The translations under genes were made by a program, and so were the position numbers. Below, one piece after another: positions 1-10,932 of a stretch of 64,000 nucleotides of DNA. The stretch covers positions 124,001 to 188,000 of the forward strand of contig JAUJYZ010000077.1 of assembly GCA_033675265.1 (NCBI GenBank). The letters run 5' to 3'. The notes under the pieces are model-generated. The model worked only from the letters and a program-made list of their open reading frames with translations. It did not search any database and had not been told where the DNA came from. Position 1 is the stretch's first letter, and each line of letters starts with the position of its first letter. The stretch is from Actinostola sp. cb2023 (taxonomy: Eukaryota > Cnidaria > Anthozoa > Actiniaria > Actinostolidae).

Positions 1-370
1 CATGAAGCACTTATTATACTACTGTTACTACTATCATATATCTATATCACTAGTTACAAATATAGCTATTGTCATCTTTCGTTACATTAGCATTTTCTAC
101 GCATTTTTTTTCCAGTTCGTTTTTATTTCTTTTCATACTTTGTATGTCCTATTGACTCTCTCTCTATTGTAGTTTCGTCAGAAATCAGTAAGCACTTATT
201 ATACTACTGTTACTACTATCATATATCTATATCACTAGTTACAAATATAGCTATTGTCATCTTTCGTTACATTAGGATTTTCTACGCATTTTTTTTCCAG
301 TTCGTTTTTCTTTCTTTTCATACTTTGTATGTCCTATTGACTCTCTCTATTGTAGTTTCGTCAGAAATCA
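1..370. repeat. 185-bp tandem duplication at the 3' end of ADPRH
   Basis: Two nearly identical units of about 185 bp lie head to tail. The phrase beginning AAGCACTTATTATACTAC occurs at about 5 and again at about 190, and both units end in TTTCGTCAGAAATCAGT. The second unit runs up to the stop codon of ADPRH (368-370, minus strand), so the duplicated block is the 3'UTR of that gene. AT-rich; no coding signal. Confidence 0.85.
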
Positions 371-3300
371 GTGATCGAGAGCCTGAGATTTCTGGAAGAG
401 TTTCTCCGCGAGATCTTCAATTCGTTGTCTGTACTCCAGCTGTTGATAGTTTTCAACCGGTACGCTGTCAATGCCGTGGAGCGCTCCCCACCACGCGCCA
501 GCCATGACACCAGTGCTATCACTGTCACCTCCATGAAACATTCCTCTGCCACACAGCTCCTCCCACGAGCCATCCCCAGTACCAAGGATAGCATCATAAG
601 CAATCATGGGGGCATCATGACCACTTGCGCCTCCCCAACCTGAATAGCTTACAGAACTGTAGAACTTATCGCGTTCCACGACATCGTAAAGTGACGGGAA
701 TGTAGGGTCGTTGTCTCCATTCTCTATTCCTCTGAGCTTCAGGTATGACTTCCATTTATCTGAAAAGTACGACCAGTTTGCTTCGTTCTCCTGTGTGTCC
801 CGTCCAACACGCTTGATGTAGTCTAGTGCTTGTGGAAGGGTTTCCATTAAACCAGCTCCCCACTCTCTCACAGGCTTGGTCTGGATTGCATATGAGGTAA
901 AAAGAGCTCCCGTTAGACTGCCAAGAAAACCTGAAAACCAAACAGGTCCAAACAGTACAGTTGAGTCTACAGTATGGTAAGGTGCAGGGTATGGTAGGGG
1001 GTCTACAGTATCTAGTATGGAAAGGTGCAGGGTATGGTAGGGGGTCTACAGTATCTAGTATGGAAAGGTGCAGGGTATGGTAGGGAGTCTACAGTATCTA
1101 GTATGGAAAGGTGCAGGGTATGGTAGGGGGTCTACAGTATCTAGTATGGAAAGGTGCAGGGTATGGTAGGGAAAGTCTGGGTAGTAGTCTACAGTATCTA
1201 GTATGGAAAGGTGCAGGGTATGGTAGGGAGTCTACAGTATCTAGTATGGGGTATGGTAGGTGCAGGGTATGGTAGGGAGTCTACAGTAGTCTAGTATCTA
1301 GTATGGAAAGGTGCAGGGTATGGTAGGGTATGGTAGTATGGAAAGGTGCAGGGTATCTAGTATGGAAAGGTGCAGGGTATGGTAGGGAGTCTACAGTATC
1401 TAGTATGGAAAGGTGCAGGGTATGGTATGGGATTCTACAGTATCTAGTATGGTAGTAAAAGGTGCAGGGTATGGTATGGATCTAGGGAGTCTACAGTGTC
1501 TAGTATATATGGTAAGGTGCAGGGTATGGTAGGGAGTCTGCAGTATCTAGTACAAGGAAAGGTGCAGGGTATGGTCGGGAGTCTACAGTATCTAGTATGG
1601 TAAGGTGCATGGTATGATAGGGAGTCTACAGCTGTCTAGTATATATGGCAAGGTGCAGGGTATGGTAGGGAGTCTGCTATGAAATATAGAATTAATGATT
1701 ACCAGTGGGATGGTTGTGAGTCATTCTTCCACTTTCAATGCCGACTTCAATTAGATCCCCAAGCTGTTCAGGCTTGTTAAACAGTAGTCCAATACACATT
1801 GATCTCATACATGCCCCACATCCTCCACCATGTCTGTCAAATGGAATGATATATCCATTGGGTTTGTCTGGGTTAATCCTGTTACAACTTGATTGGGTGG
1901 TCATTCCAGGCGCTCTTCCCCACATGTCATTCTTGTTGATAAACACAGAAAAATAGAACAGATTTAGTATGAATATAAATTGATAAACACAACAATAGAA
2001 CAGAATATTTAGTAAATAAACACAACTTACAATAGAAAAGAATATCACAATGCAGAACCCTGTTGACCCTACTGATAATGACACCCTGGATGCACGTACT
2101 CCCAACATACAAGTAAACAGGGTAGCAAAGGGGGGGTTGTTATCACGCGTACGATTCATGTGCCATTTTTGGGCCAAATCACGCATCACGTGTAACCCCT
2201 TTGCTACCCTGAGTAAATATATTCAATTTCCATTAACTGGCTCAGTCCCTAGTGGGTGGTTGCATATTCCCATTAGCTGGCTCAGTCCCTAGTGGGTGGT
2301 TGCATATTCCCATTAGCTGGCTCAGTCCCTAGTGGGTGGTTGCATATTTCCATTAGCTGGCTCAGTCCCCTAGTGGGTGGTTGCATATTTCCATTAGCTG
2401 GCTCAGTCCCTAGTGGGTGGTTGCATATTTCCATTAGCTGGCTCAGTCCCTAGTGGGTGGTTGCATATTCCCATTATCTGGCTCAGTCCCTAGTGGGTGG
2501 TTGCATATTTCCATTATCTGGCTCAGTCCCTAGTGGGTGGTTGCATATTTCCATTAGCTGGCTCAGTCCCTAGTGGGTGGTTGCATATTCCCATTATCTG
2601 GCTCAGTCCCTAGTGGGTGGTTGCATATTTCCATTAGCTGGCTCAGTTCCTAGTGGGTGGTTGCATATTCCCATTAGCTGGCTCAGTCCCTAGTGGGTGG
2701 TTGCATATTTCCATTAGCTGGCTCAGTCCCTAGTGGGTGGTTGCATATTTCCATTAGCTGGCTCAGTCCCTAGTGGGTGGTTGCATATTTCCATTAGCTG
2801 GCTCAGTCCCTAGTGGGTGGTTGCATATTTCCATTAGCTGGCTCAGTCCCTAGTGGGTGGTTGCATATTTCCATTAGCTGGCTCAGTCCCTAGTGGGTGG
2901 TTGCATATTTCCATTAGCTGGCTCAGTCCCTAGTGGGTGGTTGCATATTTCCATTAGCTGGCTCAGTCCCTAGTGGGTGGTTGCATATTTCCATTAGCTG
3001 GCTCAGTCCCTAGTGGGTGGTTGCATATTTCCATTAGCTGGCTCAGTCCCTAGTGGGTGGTTGCATATTTCCATTAGCTGGCTCAGTCCCTAGTGGGTGG
3101 TTGCATATTTCCATTAGCTGGCTCAGTCCCTAGTGGGTGGTTGCATATTTCCATTAGCTGGCTCAGTCCCTAGTGGGTGGTTGCATGCTGGTTTGATTCA
3201 AAAATGGTGATATCTATTCATAGAGTACAAGTTTCTTACAATTATTGTTTTGAGTGCAACCTTCAAAACATATTTAAGAGAATAGTTGGTCATCAATCAG

Positions 3301-4073
3301 ATTTAAATATAGATTAGAACTTATATTAGTGATTTTATTGGAGGGCAAACGAAGTGTTGGGTTATCAGTACAATAAATAATTGTTTAAATTGTAACTGTT
3401 GTGTATTCTACCCTCTTGAAATAAAGTTCATTTACTCAAGACATTCATTCAAACAAGATGGGTGTGTTCATTAAACCTTAATCAGTCAGAACAAAGCAAG
3501 TTTGATTGACGTTCACCTTGATTAGAGTTTGTCTGAAAGCATTATATTATTGTACTTTATGAATAGCAATTGTTTTTATGTCTGTAAATTCGCTAGTAAT
3601 AGTAGATACAAGTTTACTATGCGTCGTATGAGTTTACTATACATATGAGTGGGAAATCTATGATACTGTGACACTCAAATGGCTTCCTTTCTGAACCAAT
3701 CCAAAAGTGTGTAGATGCATCTCATCCAATCAAACTCTTTCAATACGGCATGGTACCGTAACTTTCCCACTCATATGAAAATGACTCTTATTATTTATAC
3801 CATCGCATTCTTGTATTTCCTTGCGAATGCCATATAAAGCTGTTCTTTGCTGGTCCAGTCAGACACAAGCGCATCAGCAGTTGCAATATGCAGGATGGTG
3901 TCATCACTGATTCGCCAGTTTTTGACGTCGACTTTGATGTTCTTCACACCACCAAGTTCCTTTACTTGGTCGTGGATCAATGACCCTTGATAGCAGAATT
4001 CCCACTCTCCATTTTTATATCCTAAAGCATCTCCAACAGCACTCAAAACCATGGATGCCTTGAATCTATCCAT
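368..4073 (-). CDS. ADPRH: ADP-ribosylarginine hydrolase (ARH1 family), 3 exons
   Basis: Removes ADP-ribose from arginine side chains, reversing mono-ADP-ribosylation; a cytosolic Mg-dependent enzyme. Exons on the minus strand are 4073-3801, 1931-1703 and 930-368, all with GT-AG borders and matching phases (0, then 1), giving 354 aa against about 357 in mammals. The N-terminus reads [19 protein letters not shown] as in the family. The metal-binding aspartate pair is in RISDDT (residues 57-58), and the second metal site is FHGGDSDST (Asp about 303 and 305). [11 protein letters not shown] and [12 protein letters not shown] are also family signatures. I chose the ATG at 4073 because it aligns with the family start; an in-frame ATA-rich stretch upstream to 4091 is probably 5'UTR or preceded by an acceptor. 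It is divergent from RPS9. No lesions seen. Confidence 0.95.
955..1680. repeat. Minisatellite, ~43-bp unit, in ADPRH intron 2
   Basis: Roughly 15 irregular copies of a unit containing GTCTACAGTATCTAGTATGG and AAGGTGCAGGGTATGGTAGG. Many units are truncated or fused, which suggests replication slippage. It fills almost the whole intron between exons 3 and 2 of ADPRH. Confidence 0.9.
2229..3186. repeat. 40-bp minisatellite, ~24 copies, in ADPRH intron 1
   Basis: Very homogeneous 40-bp unit: CCATTAGCTGGCTCAGTCCC followed by TAGTGGGTGGTTGCATATTT. Variants are limited mainly to AGCTGG/ATCTGG and TTT/TTC. The most 3' dozen units are essentially identical, which indicates recent expansion. It lies in intron 1 of ADPRH. 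Confidence 0.95.
3642..3776. mobile_element. Short inverted-repeat element (MITE-like) in ADPRH intron 1
   Basis: Ends are CATATGAGTGGGAAA and its near-complement TTTCCCACTCATATG, about 135 bp apart, with no coding content. The ends suggest a small MITE but no clear target duplication was found. The remaining intron (3187-3641) shows nothing recognisable. Confidence 0.5.
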
Positions 4074-4507
4074 CTCTGTATTGAATATCACAATAGAATT
4101 TAGTCAATCAATCGTGAACTTCCCATTCCTTCCATCCCTATTACGATAATTAAAGCGCCACTTAAGGACAAAAATCAATTGGTTAAAAAAATAAAATGTT
4201 AGATTGTAAATGATATAATTTTCAATAAATTGACAGTAGTATCGGAATTGAAATTAGAATTTTCAGAATCGTAAGAGGAGCTTATCACCAGTGTGAACTA
4301 ATAATCGGAGTCGGAATCGGAAGAAGAATTATAAAGGATCAGAAGGTTTTCTTTTTCTTACACTTAAAATTAAAATTGCATTGTTTTGATAATTCACACG
4401 ATTCCAAAACATAACAAACATGTTATACGTTTGTCTTTGAGTTGGAGGGATTTTAAGTTCAAGATAACTGAGGTTTTAAAACACAGTGGGTTTAGACTCT
4501 ATAACTT

Positions 4508-4745
4508 CATATGTTGATTGACTGATTGATTGACTGATTGAATGTGTGACTGATTAATTGAGTGATCGATTGACTGATTGACTGATTGATTGACTGATAT
4601 GATTGATTGACTGATTGATTGACTGATGATTGATTGACTGATTGATTGACTGACTGATATGATTGATTGACTGTGTGACTGATCAATTGAGTGATTGATT
4701 GACTGATTGATTGATTGATTGATTAATTGATTGATTGACTGACTA
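4508..4745. repeat. TGAT/TGACTGAT microsatellite
   Basis: Imperfect tandem array of TTGATTGACTGA-type units upstream of ADPRH. Simple repeat. Confidence 0.9.
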
Positions 4746-5146
4746 ATTTGTAAATTATTGGTTCAATTTGCTTTGAATCTTTGAAAGCTAATTGCAAATG
4801 CCATAACGAAAATAAAATGGGTTACCAAAGTAAAAACCCTGGTCCTCTCTGATTTAAAATCACAGGGTCCTTATAAGCTTACTGTAATAGTCCTGTACAA
4901 GCTTAATAGTCCTTGACGACATGGAAATTTACTGCATGCAATCAGTACATGTACATGTATCTAGCCCGCCCCAGAGATTCGCCTTTTAGATCTGTTATAA
5001 AACTCGTCTGGTGTAAAAAGGTGATCTATCCAAAACTAATAAGCTTAAAGTAGTGCTTACCTCGTGTTATGTTTTCGTTAAAGCTCCAAATTCAACAAAT
5101 GTGTCTTGACTTCCTTGTTTGTGAGTCTACATGTAGAAAACATAAG

Positions 5147-5575
5147 GCGGTCTTCCTGTGGTACATCAACACAGGGAACCCAAACTCTGACCATTTAGAA
5201 ATTCTAAAATAATGATTCTAAAATTGCAATTGTGACTTTAATTCAGACGACTTTACAATTCTACATTCATTTAGAAGTCATATTATCAAATAGCATCTTC
5301 ATAAAGCACAACTGATATAATATTTTCTATAAAACTGGTATTTGTGTGAGGCGGTCTTCCTGTGGTACATCAACACAGGGAACCCAAACGCTTTGTTCCA
5401 ATTTTCTATACAGACCATTTTACTTTCGAAAAAATAAAAAATATTCGAAAATGTAATTGTTACATTCAATCGGATAATTTTACATTACTACGGTCATTTA
5501 GAAGTCATATTTTCTGTCAGTATACGCTGAATTCAAAATGCGATACGTTTCTGGTACAAATGATCACTGTCATCT
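5147..5575. repeat. ~203-bp imperfect tandem duplication between ADPRH and RPS9
   Basis: GGCGGTCTTCCTGTGGTACA and the following 18 bases occur at about 5149 and again at about 5350, each followed by diverged sequence ending in CATTTAGAAGTCATATT. This suggests an old tandem duplication. The outer ends resemble the GGCTTCCTGTGG start of the Helentron-like elements elsewhere in the window. Otherwise 4746-5950 holds no recognisable gene. Confidence 0.6.
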
Positions 5576-5952
5576 AAAATAGTACCTAGAAATAAACAAT
5601 CTTGGAAAGCTTCTTTGCTGTAGACAAAATATCATCGGAGTTATGACAGATCATAAATAGAGAGTTTAGTTTTGTATGTATCAGTTTTCAAGTGAGTCCT
5701 CACCAGCCTCGTTTTGGTGCAATTTCACAATTTCAAATGTTCATATCTTCTCAAGGATTTATTATTTGGCTTCAAAACACACACATAGTATTTAGATAAT
5801 CACATTCTATCATATCAAAGATTTACTTTTCCCAAAATGATAATTTTTGGCTTTTATGCAAATTAACTGGTATTGGTCACCCTGTGTTTTAGTAGAGGGG
5901 GGTTAATAGTATTGCTGATCCACGTGTAGTAAAGGTCCCCGTGGTCAAGACG

Positions 5953-5965
5953 TTCTTTCCTTTTC
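5953..5965 (+). promoter_or_regulatory. 5'-TOP pyrimidine tract / transcription start region of RPS9
   Basis: A 13-base pyrimidine run (TTCTTTCCTTTTC) lies 25 bp before the ATG. Ribosomal-protein mRNAs start within such terminal oligopyrimidine tracts, which put their translation under mTOR/LARP1 control. No TATA box is evident. The exact start base is not determined. Confidence 0.65.
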
Positions 5966-5990
5966 ATCGCCATCTTGGATCCGCATCAAG

Positions 5991-7536
5991 ATGCCTAAAA
6001 CAGTCTATAGTAAAACCTACAGTACTCCTAGGCGGCCCTTCGAGAAAGAACGGCTAAACCAAGAGTTAAAGATCATTGGTGAATATGGCCTACGAAACAA
6101 GCGTGAAGTCTGGCGTGTGAAGCTTTCTTTGGCTAAAATCCGCAAAGCTGCAAGAGAACTGCTGACTCTGGAGGAGAAGGACACTCGCCGTCTCTTCGAG
6201 GGCAACGCACTTCTGCGTCGTTTAGTTCGCATTGGTGTACTCGATGAGAGCCGAATGAAGCTCGATTACGTGTTGGGTCTTCGGATTGAAGATTTCTTGG
6301 AGAGAAGACTCCAGACCCAAGTGTTTAAGCTTGGTTTGGCCAAGTCTATCCACCATGCCAGAGTTCTTATCCGACAACGGCACATTCGGTGAGAACAAAT
6401 GACATCGCTTTACTCAGTTACTCTGTTCACTGATCATACATCGGCTCCCTTCAATCTCTTACAATTCAGAAGCTATGATTGTAGGCGTTTTGCCTTTTCA
6501 AAGTGATAGATGATCAGTTTAGTGCCTCCTTAAAAATGTGAAGATCTTACGTGAAAGTTCGTTGTTTTCCAACTTTCAACTATTCACTGATGGCTGACAG
6601 GCACTAGTTGTTATGCTTTTATTTGCTTGAGTCTAAGAATGTATTGAAAATGGAGAAGTTGCTGTTTAATGCAAAAATCTACAATCTGTTTTGAAAACAC
6701 TAAAATTCCTAAGAAAATGCAACAGGTCTATAACTACTGATAAGGTCTATAACTAACCAGTATAAACCAGTAAATATACAGTCAAACCTCCCATAAGCGA
6801 CCACCCAAAATGTGAAGCTTGGTGGTAGCTTATGAGAGGTGGTCACTTACGAGAGGTTCCAACTATAGTGATTTAACTTGGAACTGAACTTTTGGTATTT
6901 TGGAAAACTGGTCGCTAAGGAGGGGTAGTCGCTTACGAAAGTGGTTGCTACCCGAGGTTCGACTGTATAGAGGATGGATGGTACACTAGTATGGGCTGCA
7001 TTGGTGTATAATGATATATTCAAAGGTTAAAGTAAATCTATAACACAGTGAAAAAGAGTACAGTACTTAACTTTTTTTGAGCCTTTAATAGCCCTTTGTT
7101 GGAGGGCTAAGGCTTGAAATGTTAATAAAGATAAGTACTTTTTTTCACTGTGTTATAGATTTCCTTTAACCTTTGAACATATACAGTACAGCTTAGAAGT
7201 ATGTTAACATAAAATGTGTGTGTTGTGCGTGGGGACGGACTCAGTATGGACTCTGTCTGTGTGGAGGGGCTCCGTCCATACGCATTGTCGGATCAGTTAG
7301 ATAGGTTGGATATGTTACCGAGATAGGTTACCGAGGTATGTTCTTTTATTTACAGTGTCCGTAAGCAGTTGGTCAATGTTCCATCATTCACTGTGCGTCT
7401 GGACTCCCAGAAGCACATAGATTTCTCCCTTAACTCACCCTATGGCGGTGGAGGACCTGGCCGTGTTAAGAGAAAGAATGCCAAGAAACACAAGACTAGT
7501 GGTTCTGCTGGTGAGGAGGAGGAAGATGAAGATTAG
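5991..7536 (+). CDS. RPS9: 40S ribosomal protein S9 (uS4), 2 coding exons
   Basis: Component of the small ribosomal subunit body, binding 18S rRNA. Coding exons are 5991-6388 and 7356-7536, joined in the arginine codon of [15 protein letters not shown], giving 192 aa (about 194 in mammals). The N-terminus [20 protein letters not shown] and the S4 RNA-binding domain (about residues 107-180, including [19 protein letters not shown]) are strongly conserved. The tail is acidic after a basic KRKNAKKHK stretch, as usual. The start is set by the only ATG after the TOP tract. The stop TAG (7534-7536) is the last triplet of its exon: GTGAGT follows immediately, so a 3'UTR intron is expected, with its acceptor at 8187-8189. 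Confidence 0.97.
6779..6965. mobile_element. MITE with CAGTCAAACCTC ends (Tc1/mariner-like) in RPS9 intron 1
   Basis: 187 bp, ends CAGTCAAACCTCCCATAAGC and GAGGTTCGACTG, flanked by TA on both sides. The same family occurs at 57141-57329. The internal sequence repeats the phrase on switching sides of a slope-free hairpin (gcgaccacc / ggtggtcac). Non-coding. Confidence 0.8.
7018..7182. mobile_element. Palindromic MITE in RPS9 intron 1
   Basis: Arms TTCAAAGGTTAAAGTAAATC and GATTTCCTTTAACCTTTGAA extend through CTATAACACAGTGAAAAA; the loop is about 80 bp. The loop carries GAGGGCTAAGGCTTGAAATG, a relative of the hairpin motif described at 55027-55790. Non-coding. Confidence 0.7.
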
Positions 7537-8189
7537 GTGAGTACATGTTTATGCTCCCTGCTATCCATGGTTAATGTCAAATACCAACAACACTTAGATA
7601 AGCTACATCTGTTCACCTGAAATCATTGTCCAAGATTGAAGGTGTGGACACACGGTGCAACATTGTGCGCTACATTGCTGGCAATATGTACTTGTAGCAT
7701 GTGTCCACCCCTGCAACATGTTGCATGAAATTGTGTTTTTACAACAGCGCGTAATCTCGCAATCTGATTGGCTCTCAGCCATTGTCAATAAGAGTAGACA
7801 CACTGTATGACGAATTGCTTGCACACAGAGCCAGCGAGCGCTTGAAACAGTTTTTCTTTCAGTGATTCCACTTGACATTTAAGCATTTTATGACGTCAAG
7901 TGTGTGTCAATAAGAGTACAGACAATGAAAAAACCATCTGCATTAAAACCATTTATTAAAGTAATAATAAAGTGTAAGCGAGTGCTAGTCAATTGCGAGC
8001 AATGTTGCAGGAGTGGACACACACTGCAACAAAATTGCCAGCAATATTGCATGCAATGTCCAAGGGTTCGGCTTGTCTGCAAGAACATCTGAAAAAGTAG
8101 CCATGTATTTCCACAATTTTGTCATAAATTTGTGTAGCAGCGTGTTGCACAGTTTTCTAATTGTTTGTTTGTTTGTTTGTTTGATGTAG
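7537..8189 (+). other. Predicted 3'UTR intron of RPS9 with inverted CAACATTG-rich repeats
   Basis: Donor GTGAGT at 7537, acceptor TTGATGTAG ending at 8189 after a GTTT-rich tract. The middle (about 7636-8065) contains opposed copies of GTGGACACAC...TGCAACA...TTGC(T/C)(G/A)GCAAT and resembles a decayed MITE. Confidence 0.6.
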
Positions 8190-8246
8190 TGTTCATCTTG
8201 GAGTAGATCACAGCCTGATCAATGAGCATTGTTTTTACTCATGCTG

Positions 8247-8252
8247 AATAAA
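8247..8252 (+). terminator. Poly(A) signal AATAAA of RPS9
   Basis: AATAAA about 57 nt into the predicted final non-coding exon (starting at 8190). Cleavage is expected 10-30 nt further on. Confidence 0.75.
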
Positions 8253-8401
8253 AAATGTATTTGAATTGAAACTGGTGTGGTTTATCTGTATAGAAATAGC
8301 ACATATTAGTATTGCATAGTGCAAATATCATACCCTTAAAACAGACCAGCATCATATAGAGTACAGCATTAAAAAGAAACAAATAATGGGGAGCAACTAC
8401 A

Positions 8402-8900
8402 CTGTAGGGTGGCCGAGTGGTTAGAGCATTCGCCTTTCACCGCTCTGGTGCCCAGTTCAATTCCCGGACCGAGTGCTAATACTGTAGAATACCGGTTATA
8501 AGTCCCCCGGTTATAAGCCCCCCCCAATTATAAGCCCACCTGTCTGCTAACAGAAATTTCCTCCCAGTTATAAGCCCTCCCGGTTATATATAAGCCCCAT
8601 TCATTTACTCCTCCCCATTGTTATTATTTAACTAAAATAGTCACGATTATAAACATTGTTTTTTAAATAGAACAAATTTCAGATGTTTTTTTCCTCCCTT
8701 TTATAAGCCGCCCTGGTTATAAGCCCCCTCCCCGATTATAAGCCCACCACAAAGCCCTTACGATGTTATACATGTATAAGCCCAGGGCTTATAACCGGGA
8801 TTCTACGGTATGTGAGTTGAGTTTGTTGGTTGGTTGTCTTACTTCAAGGGTTTTTCTCTGGGCATTTCGGTAAGGATTTCAGCTGAGTTTTCCTCCCTCC
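8402..8900 (+). mobile_element. tRNA-derived SINE, split by a MITE
   Basis: RNA polymerase III box A (TGGCCGAGTGG, 8410-8420) and box B (AGTTCAATTCC, 8454-8464) have tRNA spacing. The body then resumes after an inserted MITE (8480-8810) with TGTGAGTTGAGTTTGTTGG and ends in a CTCCCTCCACAAAAAAA tail. This is a SINE rather than a functional tRNA gene: the acceptor arms do not pair and the 3' part is SINE-like. Confidence 0.75.
8480..8810. mobile_element. 331-bp MITE inserted in the SINE
   Basis: Terminal inverted repeats TACTGTAGAATACCGGTTAT and the complement of ATAACCGGGATTCTACGGTA (about 20 of 23 matching), with TA at each end, which may be the target duplication. The interior repeats the phrase TTATAAGCCC many times. 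Confidence 0.8.
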
Positions 8901-9054
8901 ACAAAAAAAAAAAAACCATAAAATTCTAATTCACCTGGAACAGGACTCCATTTAAACCAGCTTCTGCTGAACTGGACCATCCTGTATAAATATCTGCAAA
9001 TTTAACTGTTTTATCACTTAGGGTTTTTAAAAGCACTTTGCAGGAATACACTCA

Positions 9055-9306
9055 TGTGACCTAATAATAATGTCGAGGATTATAGGTCACTCCAAGACTG
9101 AATTGCTTTATCGTAACAACTTGAATTGCCTAAATTGGCACTTCCTGTATGAAAAGCTGTATGATATCGTAACTATTTGAATTCCACAGGCCAAGACAAA
9201 TTTTGAATCAAATTTTCTCTGGCATCCATGACATTCAAGCTGTTACCATAATGCAGTTTGGTCTTGGAATGACCTGATGTCTTCGACAACCTTTTTTGAA
9301 ATACCT
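9055..9306. mobile_element. Degenerate copy of the 16133-16423 MITE family
   Basis: Shares with 16133-16423 the opposed segments TAGGTC(A/G)(C/T)TCCAAGAC, AAGCTGTATGATATCGTA and CAAGCTGTTACCATAATGCAG, and ends near TCGACAACCTTTTTTGAAAT. More diverged than the 16-kb copy. Confidence 0.7.
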
Positions 9307-9457
9307 ATAAAAAATCAGTCATACCATTCGAGAAATCTGATTGAAATACTACTTGGTGTGTTTACATCCCAGCAGACACATTCCCATGGGATCTCAAAAA
9401 CAAAATTTCAGTTTAAAAGGAGCCTTACCCAGGGGCAAGACAATAACATTTGCTAAT

Positions 9458-10629
9458 TACTCGGGCACTTCCGAAGGAAGCCCGAGTTATAAAATGCGTT
9501 TTTCGGTAGTCGTCGTCGTCGTAGTCCGGTCAAAGAATGACGAAAGTATGCGACGTATTTAATCGTATCGAGTTTCAAGATTACTCAGCAGATAAGAAAA
9601 AAACAAACGACTCACAGGATTCAAGTAGATTTGAATCTTAGTTTTGAAAGCAGCTGTAGATCTTCAAGCTATTAAAGGTCAGGATTCTAGTTCATCGTTC
9701 AATGACTAGAAGTGGTAGAAGGACTAGAAGCTCGCTTAAAATATATTTAACAAAAACAAACGTGAGGGCGTTATCAGAACCATCTGACCTATGCAACCTC
9801 AAGACGTATCATTTTCAATAACTCATGATGAATGTTTATTTTATTCCACGTTTGAAAAATTCACAAAGGAAAAGTAATCGTAAAAATCGTACTTCAAAAC
9901 TACATCAAAGCAAAGGCGAGAAAGGTCAATGTTCGAAAATCCGTGTTCTTTTCAGTACGATGACAGTTGTATGATCCTTGTCTGAGTCATACATTTATTA
10001 CGCGATCTAATTTTAGAACCGCCACGTTAAGCGCTATTTAAAACAGAATTTCCACGCTCAAAACGGGTCAGTGAACGGCAAAAATACAATCGAAATCAAA
10101 ACGTCATTAGATTTCAGGGATCTGTTACAGAAGAAGACGCTCAATGAGCGTATAGTCGGGTATTTAATATGACAATGATAGTTGCGTGACAAGAAAGATT
10201 ATTTGTATCGATGAGTATCGATAAAGATCTCCGATTGTTCGAAGTACGTATATCATACGTTTTCAAACGTACTTGAGGTCACTTGAGGTTGCATATTGAT
10301 GGCGCCAGAAACGGGTCGAATAGTTTTATTCGACGTTCGAACCGTAACTCGAACCCGAACTCGAACTCGATTCCAAACTCGACGTTTCGGGATCTGAAGC
10401 TAGAGAGCGGGCCTTTACACGAACTCATCAAAATCAAATCAATTGAACTCAAAGTCAAAAGGTAATCAAATGAACTCAAAGTCAAAGGCAAATCAAATGA
10501 ACTCGACACATACATGTATATACATAGTCTCCCTCGTCACGCAACTGTCAGTCATTGTCAGGTCTCTCCTCACGCAACTGACATTGTCCTTGTCATAAGC
10601 CCGAGTGTACGCTCATTGAGCGTCTTGTT
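9458..10629 (+). mobile_element. Helentron-like (Helitron2) non-autonomous element, copy 1
   Basis: The 5' end is TTACTCGGGC...GAAGGAAGCCCGAGT. Near the 3' end the sequence GCCCGAGT recurs, followed by the hairpin ACGCTCATTGAGCGT and CTTGTT. This is the asymmetric terminal inverted repeat plus 3' hairpin layout described for Helitron2/Helentron elements. No Rep/helicase is encoded. A close sister copy is at 19326-20523; both carry the phrase GTCTCCCTCGTCACGCAACT near the 3' end. Confidence 0.65.
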
Positions 10630-10856
10630 AATCTTTATATCACAACATGATAAAAAAAACATAATATTTTACCCCTGGGCGGTGTCCTTTTATACTGGAA
10701 CTTTTTACTGTGAGCTGTTGGGGCGATGCTTGTCCTTTTGCTTTCTATAAAATTTGTATTGCAAACAGCAAAGGTAAAACTGTAGGTATCTAATGCCATC
10801 AGCTTGTTGATTGGTACAAATGTATACAATAAATCCCTTTATTAGCTTCTTTCTTC

Positions 10857-10857
<1 letters not shown>

Positions 10858-10932
<75 letters not shown>
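10858..10932. repeat. Homopolymer of 75 cytosines
   Basis: Uninterrupted C75. The opposite strand is a G75 tract with strong quadruplex potential. Such a long C run may be a collapsed or polymerase-extended sequence; its exact length is uncertain. Confidence 0.9.

Noticed and set aside
1..3186. CRISPR-like array (regular repeats)
   Set aside because: The arrays are contiguous minisatellites without unique spacers in introns of an animal gene.
6017..6232. Minus-strand ORF in RPS9 exon 1
   Set aside because: Shadow of the conserved RPS9 coding strand.
6500..6605. C/D-box snoRNA in RPS9 intron 1
   Set aside because: GTGATAG and CTGA with a TGCC/GGCA stem are present, but the C box is non-canonical and no clear rRNA guide was seen.
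8405..8470. Functional tRNA gene
   Set aside because: Box A and B are present, but acceptor and anticodon arms do not pair properly and a SINE-type body and tail follow.
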